Part shown: in pieces, positions 42,809 through 50,720 of the stretch
Numbering within the stretch: position 1 is the stretch's first letter
How the letters are laid out: the number at the start of each line of letters is the position of its first letter
The notes under the pieces: generated by a model
Told to the model about the DNA's origin: nothing
Databases searched by the model: none
Seen by the model: the letters and a program-made list of their open reading frames with translations, nothing else
Assembly: GCA_021201535.1 (NCBI GenBank)
Contig: JAJQEU010000102.1
Location: 1 to 54,489, forward strand
Direction: 5' to 3'
DNA length: 54,489 bases
From: Clostridiales bacterium
Lineage (GTDB): Bacteria > Bacillota > Clostridia > Lachnospirales > Lachnospiraceae
Program-made: the position numbers and the translations under genes

Positions 42809-43534
42809 ATGATGAGACTGGAGATTGCCGGTATTCCTGTTGGTATTAATAATAAATATAACTTTTCTGATTGGAACTTTTGTGGGCACGAAACAGAGCG
42901 GCTTCCACTTCTGGAAGTGTCGGCCACGGAAAGAGAAATTGATAAAGAGTATAACAGGATAACTCCTGAATTTGATATTGTCCAGGCTGAACGAAATATT
43001 CTCTATCAGAAAATCTGTTTTGGAATGCTTGACTATGATGGTTTCCTGATTCATGCGGCGGTTGTTGCCGTAGATGGAGAAGCCTATGCCTTTACAGCGC
43101 CAAGCGGGACAGGGAAAAGTACGCACGTAGGATATTGGATGCAGGTGTTTGGCTCCCGCGCACAAATAGTAAATGGGGATAAGCCGATCATCCGTCGAAT
43201 AGACGGATGTTTTTATGCCTGTGGAACGCCATGGCGCGGTAAAGAACATCAGGGAGCTGCCATAAATGTTCCGTTGAAAGCACTGTGTCTGTTGGAGCGT
43301 GGGGAAGAAAATGTTATTGTTCGAGCAACTGATGCGGATGTTATAGACAAATTATTCTTTCAGATTCCTATTCCGTGGGAAGCGCATCAGGTAGAAAAGC
43401 AGATTGATCTCCTAAATCAGCTCATGAAGGAAGTCCCCATATTCAAGCTGAGCTGCAATATGTCTCAGGAAGCTGCTGTTGTAGCATATAATGGTATAAA
43501 TAATCTAGGGGAGAAATCATGTGAAGGCAGGTAG
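42809..43534 (+). CDS. HPr-kinase-like P-loop kinase
   Basis: A 241-residue P-loop protein. Walker A is APSGTGKSTHVGYWM (about 97-112) and a downstream acidic segment NGDKPIIRR (about 120-128) corresponds to the metal/phosphoacceptor region of HPrK/PEPCK-type enzymes. In lasso-peptide clusters homologous kinases phosphorylate the precursor's C-terminus. The substrate here is unknown. ATG at 42809 has AAGAGAAG upstream; 42812 is possible. The stop is 9 bp from the exporter start. Confidence 0.78.
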   Translation: MMRLEIAGIPVGINNKYNFSDWNFCGHETERLPLLEVSATEREIDKEYNRITPEFDIVQAERNILYQKICFGMLDYDGFLIHAAVVAVDGEAYAFTAPSGTGKSTHVGYWMQVFGSRAQIVNGDKPIIRRIDGCFYACGTPWRGKEHQGAAINVPLKALCLLERGEENVIVRATDADVIDKLFFQIPIPWEAHQVEKQIDLLNQLMKEVPIFKLSCNMSQEAAVVAYNGINNLGEKSCEGR

Positions 43535-43543
43535 AAGGAGTAC

Positions 43544-45664
43544 ATGGAGTATAATTCTATTTTGAAAGAATTGGAGCAGGAAGAATGCATCATAATTTCG
43601 ACAACAGGCACCAGTATGCAGCCCCTTCTCTACACTTACTCTACTCATGTGCTGATCCGCAAAATAGAAGGTAAGCCAAAAAAGAATGATGTTGTACTCT
43701 ATGTCCGCCCTGATGGAACAAAGGTGCTTCACAGAATTATCGGTTTTGACGGCGATACTTGTCTGATTCGTGGAGACAACACGTTCGTTTTGGAACGTGT
43801 GCCGTTGTCAGCCGTGAAGGGAGTTATGGAAACTGTCTGGAAAGAGGAAAAGGAGATTCACTGCACGGACAGGCTCTATCGGCTGTATGTCTGGTTCTGG
43901 AATCTGATCTATCCTCTCCGGTTCTTAAAATATAAAGTAAAAGCAGGCATCGTATCTATGGGAAAACGTCTGTTAGGTGACACTTCCCTTGCATGGATAG
44001 CAAAGATGGTGCGTGGAAGCCTTGCAGGCATCATTATTCTGACGGTATGCACAGGCATCCGTGCTTTCCTGTCAGTTTTACTTGCCCTCGTGATGCGTAA
44101 TGCTATAGATTACGCTGTTGCCATGGATAAACCCATGTTCCTGAAGTGGGCGGGGATCTTTCTTGGCATTATAATTGTCCAGATTGCCTTGTCCGCCGTT
44201 ATCCGGCAGAAGGATGAATGGACACGGGCAACGATAGAGAATCGGTTGAAGCAGCACAGCTATGAGAATATCCTTCATAGCACGTATTCCGGGCTGAAAG
44301 CATATCATACGGGCGAGCTGCAGAACCGTATGACCAGTGATGTAAAGATTGTGGCAGATTATGCAACGGAGATCATCCCCGGCGCTGTGTCAATGGCAGT
44401 GCAGCTTGTTTGCGCTTTGTTTATCCTGATGCTTCTTGACTGGAGGTTCGGCAGCCTGTTCCTTGTTGGGGGAATTTTAATGTTGTGCGTGACTTTCCTC
44501 TTCCGCCGCAGGATGAAGACTCTGCATAAGGAAGTGCAGGAATCAGACGGAATGCTGCGTTCATGGCTGCAGGAGTCCGTGGAGAGCCTTTTAATACTGA
44601 AAGGCTTTGAAGCAGAGAGTATGGCTGCCGGAAAAACAGAGGAAAAAGCTGCTATCCATAAAAAAGCGCGGATGAAAAGACGCACATTCTCCAATATCTG
44701 TAACATAGGCTTCGGCGCTGTGATGCAGGGAAGCTATCTTTTTGGACTGGTATGGTGCGGAATTGGGATTTTAAACGGCACGTTAACCTATGGAACACTG
44801 ACTGCTGTCCTTCAGCTGATCAGCCAGATCAGAAGCCCCTTTGCCAATATCTCCGGCTTTGTGCCCCAGTATTACTCTATGCTGGCGTCTGCGGAACGGC
44901 TGATTGAACTGGAAAAGCTGCCGAAGGAAACCGGCGCAAGGAAGAGCCTGCCGGATTTCAGGGCGATTTGCGCCAAAAACCTTACGTTCATCTATGATGA
45001 CGGCGAGGAAGAGGTGATCAGCAATGCTTCTTTCACCATCGAAAAAGGGGAGCTTGTCGCGCTGACCGGCATCTCCGGTATCGGAAAAAGCACCCTCTTA
45101 AAAATCCTGCTTGGGATTTATCCCCCTGTATCGGGGCGGCTGTATGCAGACTGTATGGATCAGGAGATTGATATAGATCCAGGCACAAGGCACTGGTTTG
45201 CCTATGTCCCCCAGGGGAATATGCTGATGTCCGGCAGCATTTATGCGGCTGTGGATTTTTTACACGCTGCTCCTTACACCAGAGAGCAGAAAGAGCGGAT
45301 ACAGGCTGCCTGCCGGATTGCCTGTGCGGACGAGTTTATCAAAGAATTGCCGGATGGATATGATACCATTCTTGGAGAAAAAGGCGCAGGATTGTCCGAA
45401 GGTCAGATGCAGCGAATTGCGATAGCCCGGGCGATTTATCGTAATGCGCCAGTCCTGCTGCTTGATGAAGCAACGTCCGCACTTGATGAGGAAACGGAGC
45501 ACAGGCTGCTTCAAAACCTGAAAGAAATGGGCAGCCAGACTGTGCTGATCGTCACGCACAGGCCGGCTGCAATGGAGATTTGCAGCAAAAGGCTGGTGTT
45601 TGAACACGCCAAAATAACGATGGAAAAGATTGGAGGTGCCGCATGTACGGAAAAGGGAGACTGA
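43544..45664 (+). CDS. ABC exporter fused to an S26-like Ser/His peptidase domain
   Basis: A 706-residue protein. Residues 1-90 resemble an S26 (SipW/ER-type) signal peptidase catalytic domain: Ser24 in GTSMQPL, His63 in VLHRIIGFDGD and the GDN box at 77-79, but no membrane anchor. Then about six membrane segments (about 145-420) and an ABC ATPase: Walker A TGISGIGKSTLLKIL, signature LSEGQMQRIAIARAI, Walker B VLLLDEATSALD, and the H-loop TVLIVTHRP. The layout is that of a peptidase-containing ABC transporter, with a serine peptidase in place of the usual C39 cysteine peptidase. Its Ser-His dyad is intact. GGAG lies upstream of 43544. Confidence 0.88.
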   Translation: MEYNSILKELEQEECIIISTTGTSMQPLLYTYSTHVLIRKIEGKPKKNDVVLYVRPDGTKVLHRIIGFDGDTCLIRGDNTFVLERVPLSAVKGVMETVWKEEKEIHCTDRLYRLYVWFWNLIYPLRFLKYKVKAGIVSMGKRLLGDTSLAWIAKMVRGSLAGIIILTVCTGIRAFLSVLLALVMRNAIDYAVAMDKPMFLKWAGIFLGIIIVQIALSAVIRQKDEWTRATIENRLKQHSYENILHSTYSGLKAYHTGELQNRMTSDVKIVADYATEIIPGAVSMAVQLVCALFILMLLDWRFGSLFLVGGILMLCVTFLFRRRMKTLHKEVQESDGMLRSWLQESVESLLILKGFEAESMAAGKTEEKAAIHKKARMKRRTFSNICNIGFGAVMQGSYLFGLVWCGIGILNGTLTYGTLTAVLQLISQIRSPFANISGFVPQYYSMLASAERLIELEKLPKETGARKSLPDFRAICAKNLTFIYDDGEEEVISNASFTIEKGELVALTGISGIGKSTLLKILLGIYPPVSGRLYADCMDQEIDIDPGTRHWFAYVPQGNMLMSGSIYAAVDFLHAAPYTREQKERIQAACRIACADEFIKELPDGYDTILGEKGAGLSEGQMQRIAIARAIYRNAPVLLLDEATSALDEETEHRLLQNLKEMGSQTVLIVTHRPAAMEICSKRLVFEHAKITMEKIGGAACTEKGD

Positions 45665-46608
45665 TTCGAAATATCCTGTTTGCTGTTATTGCAGTATTAC
45701 TGGCCGGTGGTCTGGCGTTTATGATCTATTCTGATGAGCAGGAACAAAAAGAGCGAGCGGCGGCTATACTCGAACTTCAGGCGGAAGCCCGGCCTTATGA
45801 AGTGGAATTGAATAACCTTCAAAGCGAACTTTCCTCACTGGAGAAAAACACCGGCTATACCAGCAATCGGGCCGAGATCATGGTTGGATTTATTGCTTCT
45901 GAAATGTCAGATATTGAGTATATAAATGAAAAAGCGCAGACATATGGCTTTTCCCCTGTACTTGTGATTGACTGTACAATAGATATTTCAGATGTGGAGG
46001 AGATTGTTGAGGCGGTAGACGAAAATTGGGAGATTATGCTTTATGTATCGTCTTTTTCTGAAGAATCCAATGAGAGCGTTTTAACTGTGCTCTCTTATCT
46101 GGATTCAATTGAAAAAGACGAAACCGGCGTATTTTTCCTGCGTAATGATTATGCCAGTGATGCGAACATCCAGTTGCTGGCTGATGACGGCTTTATTGGA
46201 TATACGCTGTATCACAGCTCGTCGCCTGCAGCAGGACAGACAGAGGATGGAACTGTATATTTTGATTACTCCTATATCCGGTCTGATGAAGGAACGATTG
46301 ATGACCGTTTGTCAGTACTTTATTCGAATAAGGCATCAATGCTGATTGTATTTGACATGGATAAGATAAATTCTGGTGAGATCTCCGGTTCTTATGTTAC
46401 CGGTGTTTTGGACAAGGTTCAGAATTATGCTTTGCAGGAAAATTGTTGTTTTGCTACAGTAGAAGAAGTCGTTCAGGAACTGTCTGAAATCAACATGACG
46501 GAGGCGCAACAGCAGGCTGATTATGAGGAGCAGGCGGAAGAGATACAGGAGCGCATTGATGAACTTGAAGAAATCATCAGCGACATTTACAGCCGCATAG
46601 AATATTAG
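45643..46608 (+). CDS. membrane-anchored protein of unknown function, exporter-linked
   Basis: A 321-residue protein with one N-terminal membrane segment (about 10-28), then a coiled coil (residues about 35-75, rich in E, L, Q) and a globular part whose text (GVFFLRNDYASDANIQLLADDGFIGY) faintly recalls polysaccharide deacetylase-like folds, but without its catalytic motifs. The C-terminal helix is acidic. The ATG overlaps the exporter stop by 22 nt with GGAGGT upstream, so it is translationally coupled. It may be a periplasm-side accessory of the exporter. Confidence 0.7.
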   Translation: MYGKGRLIRNILFAVIAVLLAGGLAFMIYSDEQEQKERAAAILELQAEARPYEVELNNLQSELSSLEKNTGYTSNRAEIMVGFIASEMSDIEYINEKAQTYGFSPVLVIDCTIDISDVEEIVEAVDENWEIMLYVSSFSEESNESVLTVLSYLDSIEKDETGVFFLRNDYASDANIQLLADDGFIGYTLYHSSSPAAGQTEDGTVYFDYSYIRSDEGTIDDRLSVLYSNKASMLIVFDMDKINSGEISGSYVTGVLDKVQNYALQENCCFATVEEVVQELSEINMTEAQQQADYEEQAEEIQERIDELEEIISDIYSRIEY

Positions 46609-46633
46609 CGAATGGGGACGGGAGGAATGAGAC

Positions 46634-47809
46634 ATGGCTGTATCAGAGAAATCACTGGATGCCGCATACGGCATGGTATATCTTGCGGCTTGTGCGGTGA
46701 ACAACCATATACCGGATAGAGAACGGACAGAACAGATGGATCTGGAAAAGGTTTACGCTTTGAGCCGTTTCCATGGCATGACGTCACTCATCGGCATGGC
46801 AGCTGAATCGGCTTTTAACGGCAGGCTGCCGGACAATCCCCTTTTCGTGAAATGGGACAAAAACATCTGCCAGACCGTCTGCCGTGAAACGCTCATGGAT
46901 GAGGAACGGCAGGAGTTACTGGCCTTTTTTGAGGAAAGGGGCATATGGTATCTGCCGTTAAAGGGAATCCATTTAAAGGAACTGTATCCCTCGCCGGGGA
47001 TGCGGCAGATGGCGGACAATGACATCCTGTTTGACAAAAGGTTCCAGCCGCTGGTCCGCCAGTGGTTTGAAGAACGCGGCTACACGGTGAAATCCTATAA
47101 CACAGGAGCGCATGATGTGTACATGAAAGAGCCGTTTTACAGCTTTGAAATGCACACATCCCTGTTCGGTTTCGGGCATGACCCCCGGTGGCAGGCGTAT
47201 TATGAAAACGTAAAAGAACGGCTGGTTTTAGACACGGGAAAATCCTTTGGTTACCATTTCAGTGATGAGGATTTTTATATTTATAACACCGTCCATGCGT
47301 TCAAACATTTCTCCGGCGGTGGCACCGGCCTGCGCTCCCTCCTGGACTGTTATGTATATGTACAGGCTCATGGGGACAGCCTTGACTGGCCCTATATAGA
47401 AAAAGAACTGGAATCGCTTGGCGCTGCTGAATATGAGAAATATGTGCGGGCGGTCAGCCTGAAGGCTTTTTCCGGTACGGAGCCGTTCACGCAGGAGATG
47501 CTGGCAGGGGATGAAAAGGAATTCTTTGAGGAGATTCTGGTTTCAGGGACTTACGGGACGCTTGACAGGCTTGTAAGGAACAAGGTAAAGGGGTTAAGCC
47601 CGGAGGAAGAAAAACCATCCGCGAGGACGAAGCTGCGCTATATATGGCACCGGTTATTTCCGGGGCCGGAGCATATGGCAATGTACCACCCGTTCTTTGC
47701 GAAGCACCGGTGGCTGGTTCCTGCGGGATATGTCTACCGCTTTATTTACAGCGGGGTGAAAGGTTTTAAGAGAATCACATCCGAATTTAATACAGTACGG
47801 AAAATGTAG
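46634..47809 (+). CDS. nucleotidyltransferase-fold protein (PF14907-like)
   Basis: A 391-residue protein of the nucleotidyltransferase family found in polysaccharide and lasso-peptide clusters. The core LKGIHLKELYPSPGMRQMADNDILF (about 110-135) carries the acidic DND residues expected for the transferase centre. The remainder is helical. Possible role: adding a sugar phosphate or nucleotide to the exported product. GGGAGG precedes the ATG at 46634. It is the last gene of the operon, closed by the terminator at 47819. Confidence 0.85.
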   Translation: MAVSEKSLDAAYGMVYLAACAVNNHIPDRERTEQMDLEKVYALSRFHGMTSLIGMAAESAFNGRLPDNPLFVKWDKNICQTVCRETLMDEERQELLAFFEERGIWYLPLKGIHLKELYPSPGMRQMADNDILFDKRFQPLVRQWFEERGYTVKSYNTGAHDVYMKEPFYSFEMHTSLFGFGHDPRWQAYYENVKERLVLDTGKSFGYHFSDEDFYIYNTVHAFKHFSGGGTGLRSLLDCYVYVQAHGDSLDWPYIEKELESLGAAEYEKYVRAVSLKAFSGTEPFTQEMLAGDEKEFFEEILVSGTYGTLDRLVRNKVKGLSPEEEKPSARTKLRYIWHRLFPGPEHMAMYHPFFAKHRWLVPAGYVYRFIYSGVKGFKRITSEFNTVRKM

Positions 47810-47818
47810 GAAACGCAT

Positions 47819-47866
47819 AAAGCAGGGGGCATCACTGCAGCATCAGTAAGCCCGTCCTGCTTTTTT
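47819..47866 (+). terminator. Rho-independent terminator of the cargo operon
   Basis: AGCAGG...CCTGCT with inner GGGC/GCCC pairing and six T residues on the plus strand. It ends at the stop codon of the convergent STAND gene and may also serve it weakly. Confidence 0.75.
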
Positions 47867-50201
47867 ATTGCTGTAAAAGCCGCTGCCCGATTCCGATCCC
47901 GGCCTCCGCGTAGTTTTCCAGGATTTCCTGCTGTTTCACTTCCAGCATCTCCGGCTCCCCGTCCCAGACAGTTTCGTAGATGGCCATGGCTTTCTTATAA
48001 TGTTCCGTGGCGTCAGGGATTTTCCCCTGCACCATGCAGACAGTGCCCATTGCTTCCGTAAGCAGGGCGTAATCCCCGGATGCTTCCGTGGTGTGCTGCC
48101 CGACTTCCCGCGCAACGGACTGGAGGATTTTCATGGCGGTTTCCGGTTCCCCCATATCGCAGAGCAGGGCGGCATAATTTGCGGTAAGGACAGCTGAGTC
48201 ATGCATATAGACAAGGCCGTGTTTTTTTAGCAGCGACGCGGCGTTTTCTATGTGTTCCCTGACCTTATCCAGCTGTCCTGCCATCCTGTAACATGCGCCG
48301 AGGTTGGCGTGAATATTCGCGGCGAGGAGTGCATTCTTTTCATCAGTTTCCGTAAGCAGGGCAAGTGCGTCTTTTTCCAGACGGATTGCTTTTGAAGGGG
48401 TTTTCTCCATGGAAGCCTTATAATCCAGAAGCAGCGCACGGTCATTTCTTTGGTCAGGTTCTCCGGATAAACCGGTGCTTCCGGGAGTCTGGCCGATCAG
48501 CCGCTCCATTTCAGCGAGTATGACCCGCATCCCCGGCTCATAATGGTATTTATCCATATATGGGAAAACATTTTCCAGAAAAAGCAGAAAAAACCGGTTG
48601 TCATCTTTTTCAGCTATAGTAATGATATTTTCAACTGTCGCAAACAGCAGCCGGTGGAATGAAATATCCAGGCCGTGCATCAGGCAGATGCCCTGCAGCT
48701 TTTCACAGAGTGTCCTGCAGCGTGCAATGGAGGGTTTCAGGTCAGTGACCGTGATTTCCTGTACCATCGGGTGGAGCGTGACAGAACGCCCCGGCTGCGG
48801 TGTGAGGAAGCCATTTTCAATAAGGTCATTGACTGTATTCAAGTCTGCCAGGCCGAGCCAGTCCGCCAGTCTGCGGACAGGGATGCCTGTCATCGGGATA
48901 AGCGCCATATTGCGCATGACATCCTGTTCTGCATTCGTAAGCCGGAATAAGGAGAAAAGGGTGTGGATATGCCCGTAATACGTCTCCTTTGTCGGTCTGC
49001 CGTCCTTGGTGATGCTGATTTTGTCAGCAGAATCAAGGGATGTTTTTTCTTCGCGGAGTTTGGAGAGCAGGCGGGCAGGCTCCATGATGCCTTTATCCAG
49101 CAGGCGTGCTGCAAGCTCCACTGCGAGCGTATGGCTGTGGACGGCGTCGATAATCTGTTCCAGAATATGGGTGTGCTTATCTGCTTCGGAATAATACTTC
49201 CCCATCAGGCCAAGCAGGGCGGATTTGTCAGGAATCTCACCAAGCTGCATGGACGGGTAATGCTCCATTCGGTTCCTTGTGGTGAACACTATACGGCAGC
49301 GGTATTTCATCATGACCGGAAGGAAACTGTCTTTTGTTGCTGGGACATTGAAATTGTCGATGACCAGCAGGGTGTCGCTCTTTAAGGTGCGCAGGAAGCG
49401 GTTGTGCCTGCGGAAACGCTCCTCTTCGCTTTCATCCGGCAGGTCATCCGCGAAATCCAGGTCTGTGACATCATGGTAAAGGCTGCCGCTGTATGTGATG
49501 TACAGGGTATTGGTGTATTCTTTTTTGTACTGGGCGGCGTAGGCTTTTGCAAATTCACTTTTGCCGATGCCCGCAATCCCGTGGACGAAAACCTTGCCAT
49601 GCTCTGCAAGCAGGCTGTGAAGCTGCCTGATCTCGCCTTCGCGTCCGCAAAAATGGCGGCATGGCTTTGGCACGTCATTTCCGAAAATAAAATCAGACAC
49701 GACAGGCGAAAGGTTTCCGGAAGTAATCAGGTTATTTGTTCGGGCATCGCGCTTCACAAATTCGCGTTCAAGGCCAAAGCAGAGCGCATTGGTAAAGAAT
49801 GCGGCATCTTCCTTTTCATTGTGGCATGGATATTTTTGAACCAGTTCAGATTTCATCCGCTCGGAAATGGAATCGTCGCCGATGATCAGCCCATAGATTT
49901 TCTCAACCGCCATTGCGCTGTCAGACATTTTTGGCAGCAGATTTTCATAAATATCCGTTGCCATCTGTATCCGGTGCCGTTTGTCAGTCAGATAGTAGCC
50001 GGATATTTTCGGGCTGACTTTTGCGCTGCCCTTCAGCCAGCGGCAGACAAGCCCGTTGTCAAAATCAAAATCCATACCGGCTTCACTGCTGACGAAGCTG
50101 TCAAAGATCAGATATAAAAAATCAATCTGGTTCAGTCCCCAGTCCTCACTGACATATGAGCGGATGACTGCCATGACGGATACAAAATCACAGCGTTCCA
50201 T
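47865..50201 (-). CDS. NB-ARC/TPR STAND-type protein, candidate regulator
   Basis: A 778-residue signal-transduction ATPase. The N-terminal part (about 1-165) includes an HTH-like DNGLVCRWLKGSAKVSPKI region. The NB-ARC core has Walker A VHGIAGIGKSEFAKAYA, Walker B TLLVIDNFN, an RNBS-B-like RIVFTTRNR and the ALTL-type SHTLAVELA. The C-terminal third is TPR-like (ANLGACYRMAGQLDKVREH and similar helices). STAND proteins can be transcriptional activators or defence effectors. It is divergent from the CTCAAT promoter at 50302, as a regulator often is. The ATG at 50201 is used because GGGGAG is 10 bp away; a GTG at 50210 overlaps that site. Confidence 0.78.
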   Translation of the reverse strand: MERCDFVSVMAVIRSYVSEDWGLNQIDFLYLIFDSFVSSEAGMDFDFDNGLVCRWLKGSAKVSPKISGYYLTDKRHRIQMATDIYENLLPKMSDSAMAVEKIYGLIIGDDSISERMKSELVQKYPCHNEKEDAAFFTNALCFGLEREFVKRDARTNNLITSGNLSPVVSDFIFGNDVPKPCRHFCGREGEIRQLHSLLAEHGKVFVHGIAGIGKSEFAKAYAAQYKKEYTNTLYITYSGSLYHDVTDLDFADDLPDESEEERFRRHNRFLRTLKSDTLLVIDNFNVPATKDSFLPVMMKYRCRIVFTTRNRMEHYPSMQLGEIPDKSALLGLMGKYYSEADKHTHILEQIIDAVHSHTLAVELAARLLDKGIMEPARLLSKLREEKTSLDSADKISITKDGRPTKETYYGHIHTLFSLFRLTNAEQDVMRNMALIPMTGIPVRRLADWLGLADLNTVNDLIENGFLTPQPGRSVTLHPMVQEITVTDLKPSIARCRTLCEKLQGICLMHGLDISFHRLLFATVENIITIAEKDDNRFFLLFLENVFPYMDKYHYEPGMRVILAEMERLIGQTPGSTGLSGEPDQRNDRALLLDYKASMEKTPSKAIRLEKDALALLTETDEKNALLAANIHANLGACYRMAGQLDKVREHIENAASLLKKHGLVYMHDSAVLTANYAALLCDMGEPETAMKILQSVAREVGQHTTEASGDYALLTEAMGTVCMVQGKIPDATEHYKKAMAIYETVWDGEPEMLEVKQQEILENYAEAGIGIGQRLLQQ

Positions 50202-50301
50202 GCTATTCACTCTCCCCTGTATAAGTGTATATTATCATAGCAGAAATGTGTATATACCGCAAGGCAGGTACCATGAAATGATTGTGAAATCAGGAGAAAA
50301 A

Positions 50302-50358
50302 TGCTCAATCCGCACTCAATCTGCGCTCAATGTTTTTCATCCATCTTTCCCGTAAAAT
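50302..50358 (+). promoter_or_regulatory. second CTCAAT-repeat promoter
   Basis: TGCTCAAT, CACTCAAT and CGCTCAAT begin at 50302, 50313 and 50324 (11-bp period). TAAAAT begins at 50353, exactly 21 bp after the last repeat, as at 31731-31787. No good -35 is present. It reads toward the small ORF at 50394. Confidence 0.7.
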
Positions 50359-50393
50359 GATGTCCATAAGAACCGGCTGGAAGGAGGGGCTTT

Positions 50394-50546
50394 ATGGGAC
50401 ATGAAATAGAATTTGACCGTTGCATAGATTTCATGGTGCAGATGATTGAAAAGTACGGAGATAAGCTCCTTGAAGAGCTGGAGATGGAACGGATGGACAG
50501 CGAAGCCGCCGGAAAAAGAAAAAATGCAGATGGGAACAGCGCGTGA
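50394..50546 (+). CDS. 50-residue protein under the CTCAAT promoter
   Basis: A short gene with an excellent AAGGAGGGG site ending 4 bp before the ATG. The protein (start MGHEIEFDRCIDFMVQMIEK) is predicted helical, amphipathic and charged at its C-terminus. No family is recognised. It has its own promoter and terminator, so it is a separate unit and not the start of the recombinase operon. Possible excision or regulatory small protein; function unknown. Confidence 0.7.
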   Translation: MGHEIEFDRCIDFMVQMIEKYGDKLLEELEMERMDSEAAGKRKNADGNSA

Positions 50547-50583
50547 GGCGGGGATTTCAAAAAAAGATTTCCCTGCTTTTATT
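50547..50583 (+). terminator. terminator of the 50-residue ORF
   Basis: GCGGGGATTTC and GATTTCCCTGC pair across a run of A residues and are followed by CTTTTATTTTG. The stem immediately follows the stop codon of the small ORF. Confidence 0.65.
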
Positions 50584-50590
50584 TTGCCCC

Positions 50591-50619
50591 TTGCGCATGG
50601 TTGGAACATAGAGTATAAT
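50591..50619 (+). promoter_or_regulatory. sigma-A-type promoter of the serine recombinase
   Basis: TTGCGC (50591-50596) and TATAAT (50614-50619) are separated by 17 bp. It lies about 100 bp upstream of the recombinase start, giving a short leader. Confidence 0.65.
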
Positions 50620-50720
50620 TTTGTTGGGACAATAAATCGCGGGGTGAATACAGTGAAAAAATGTAAGACTTTCATTGCTATTTGTGCCACCAGCCAATGG
50701 GCGGCGGAATGGAGATTATC

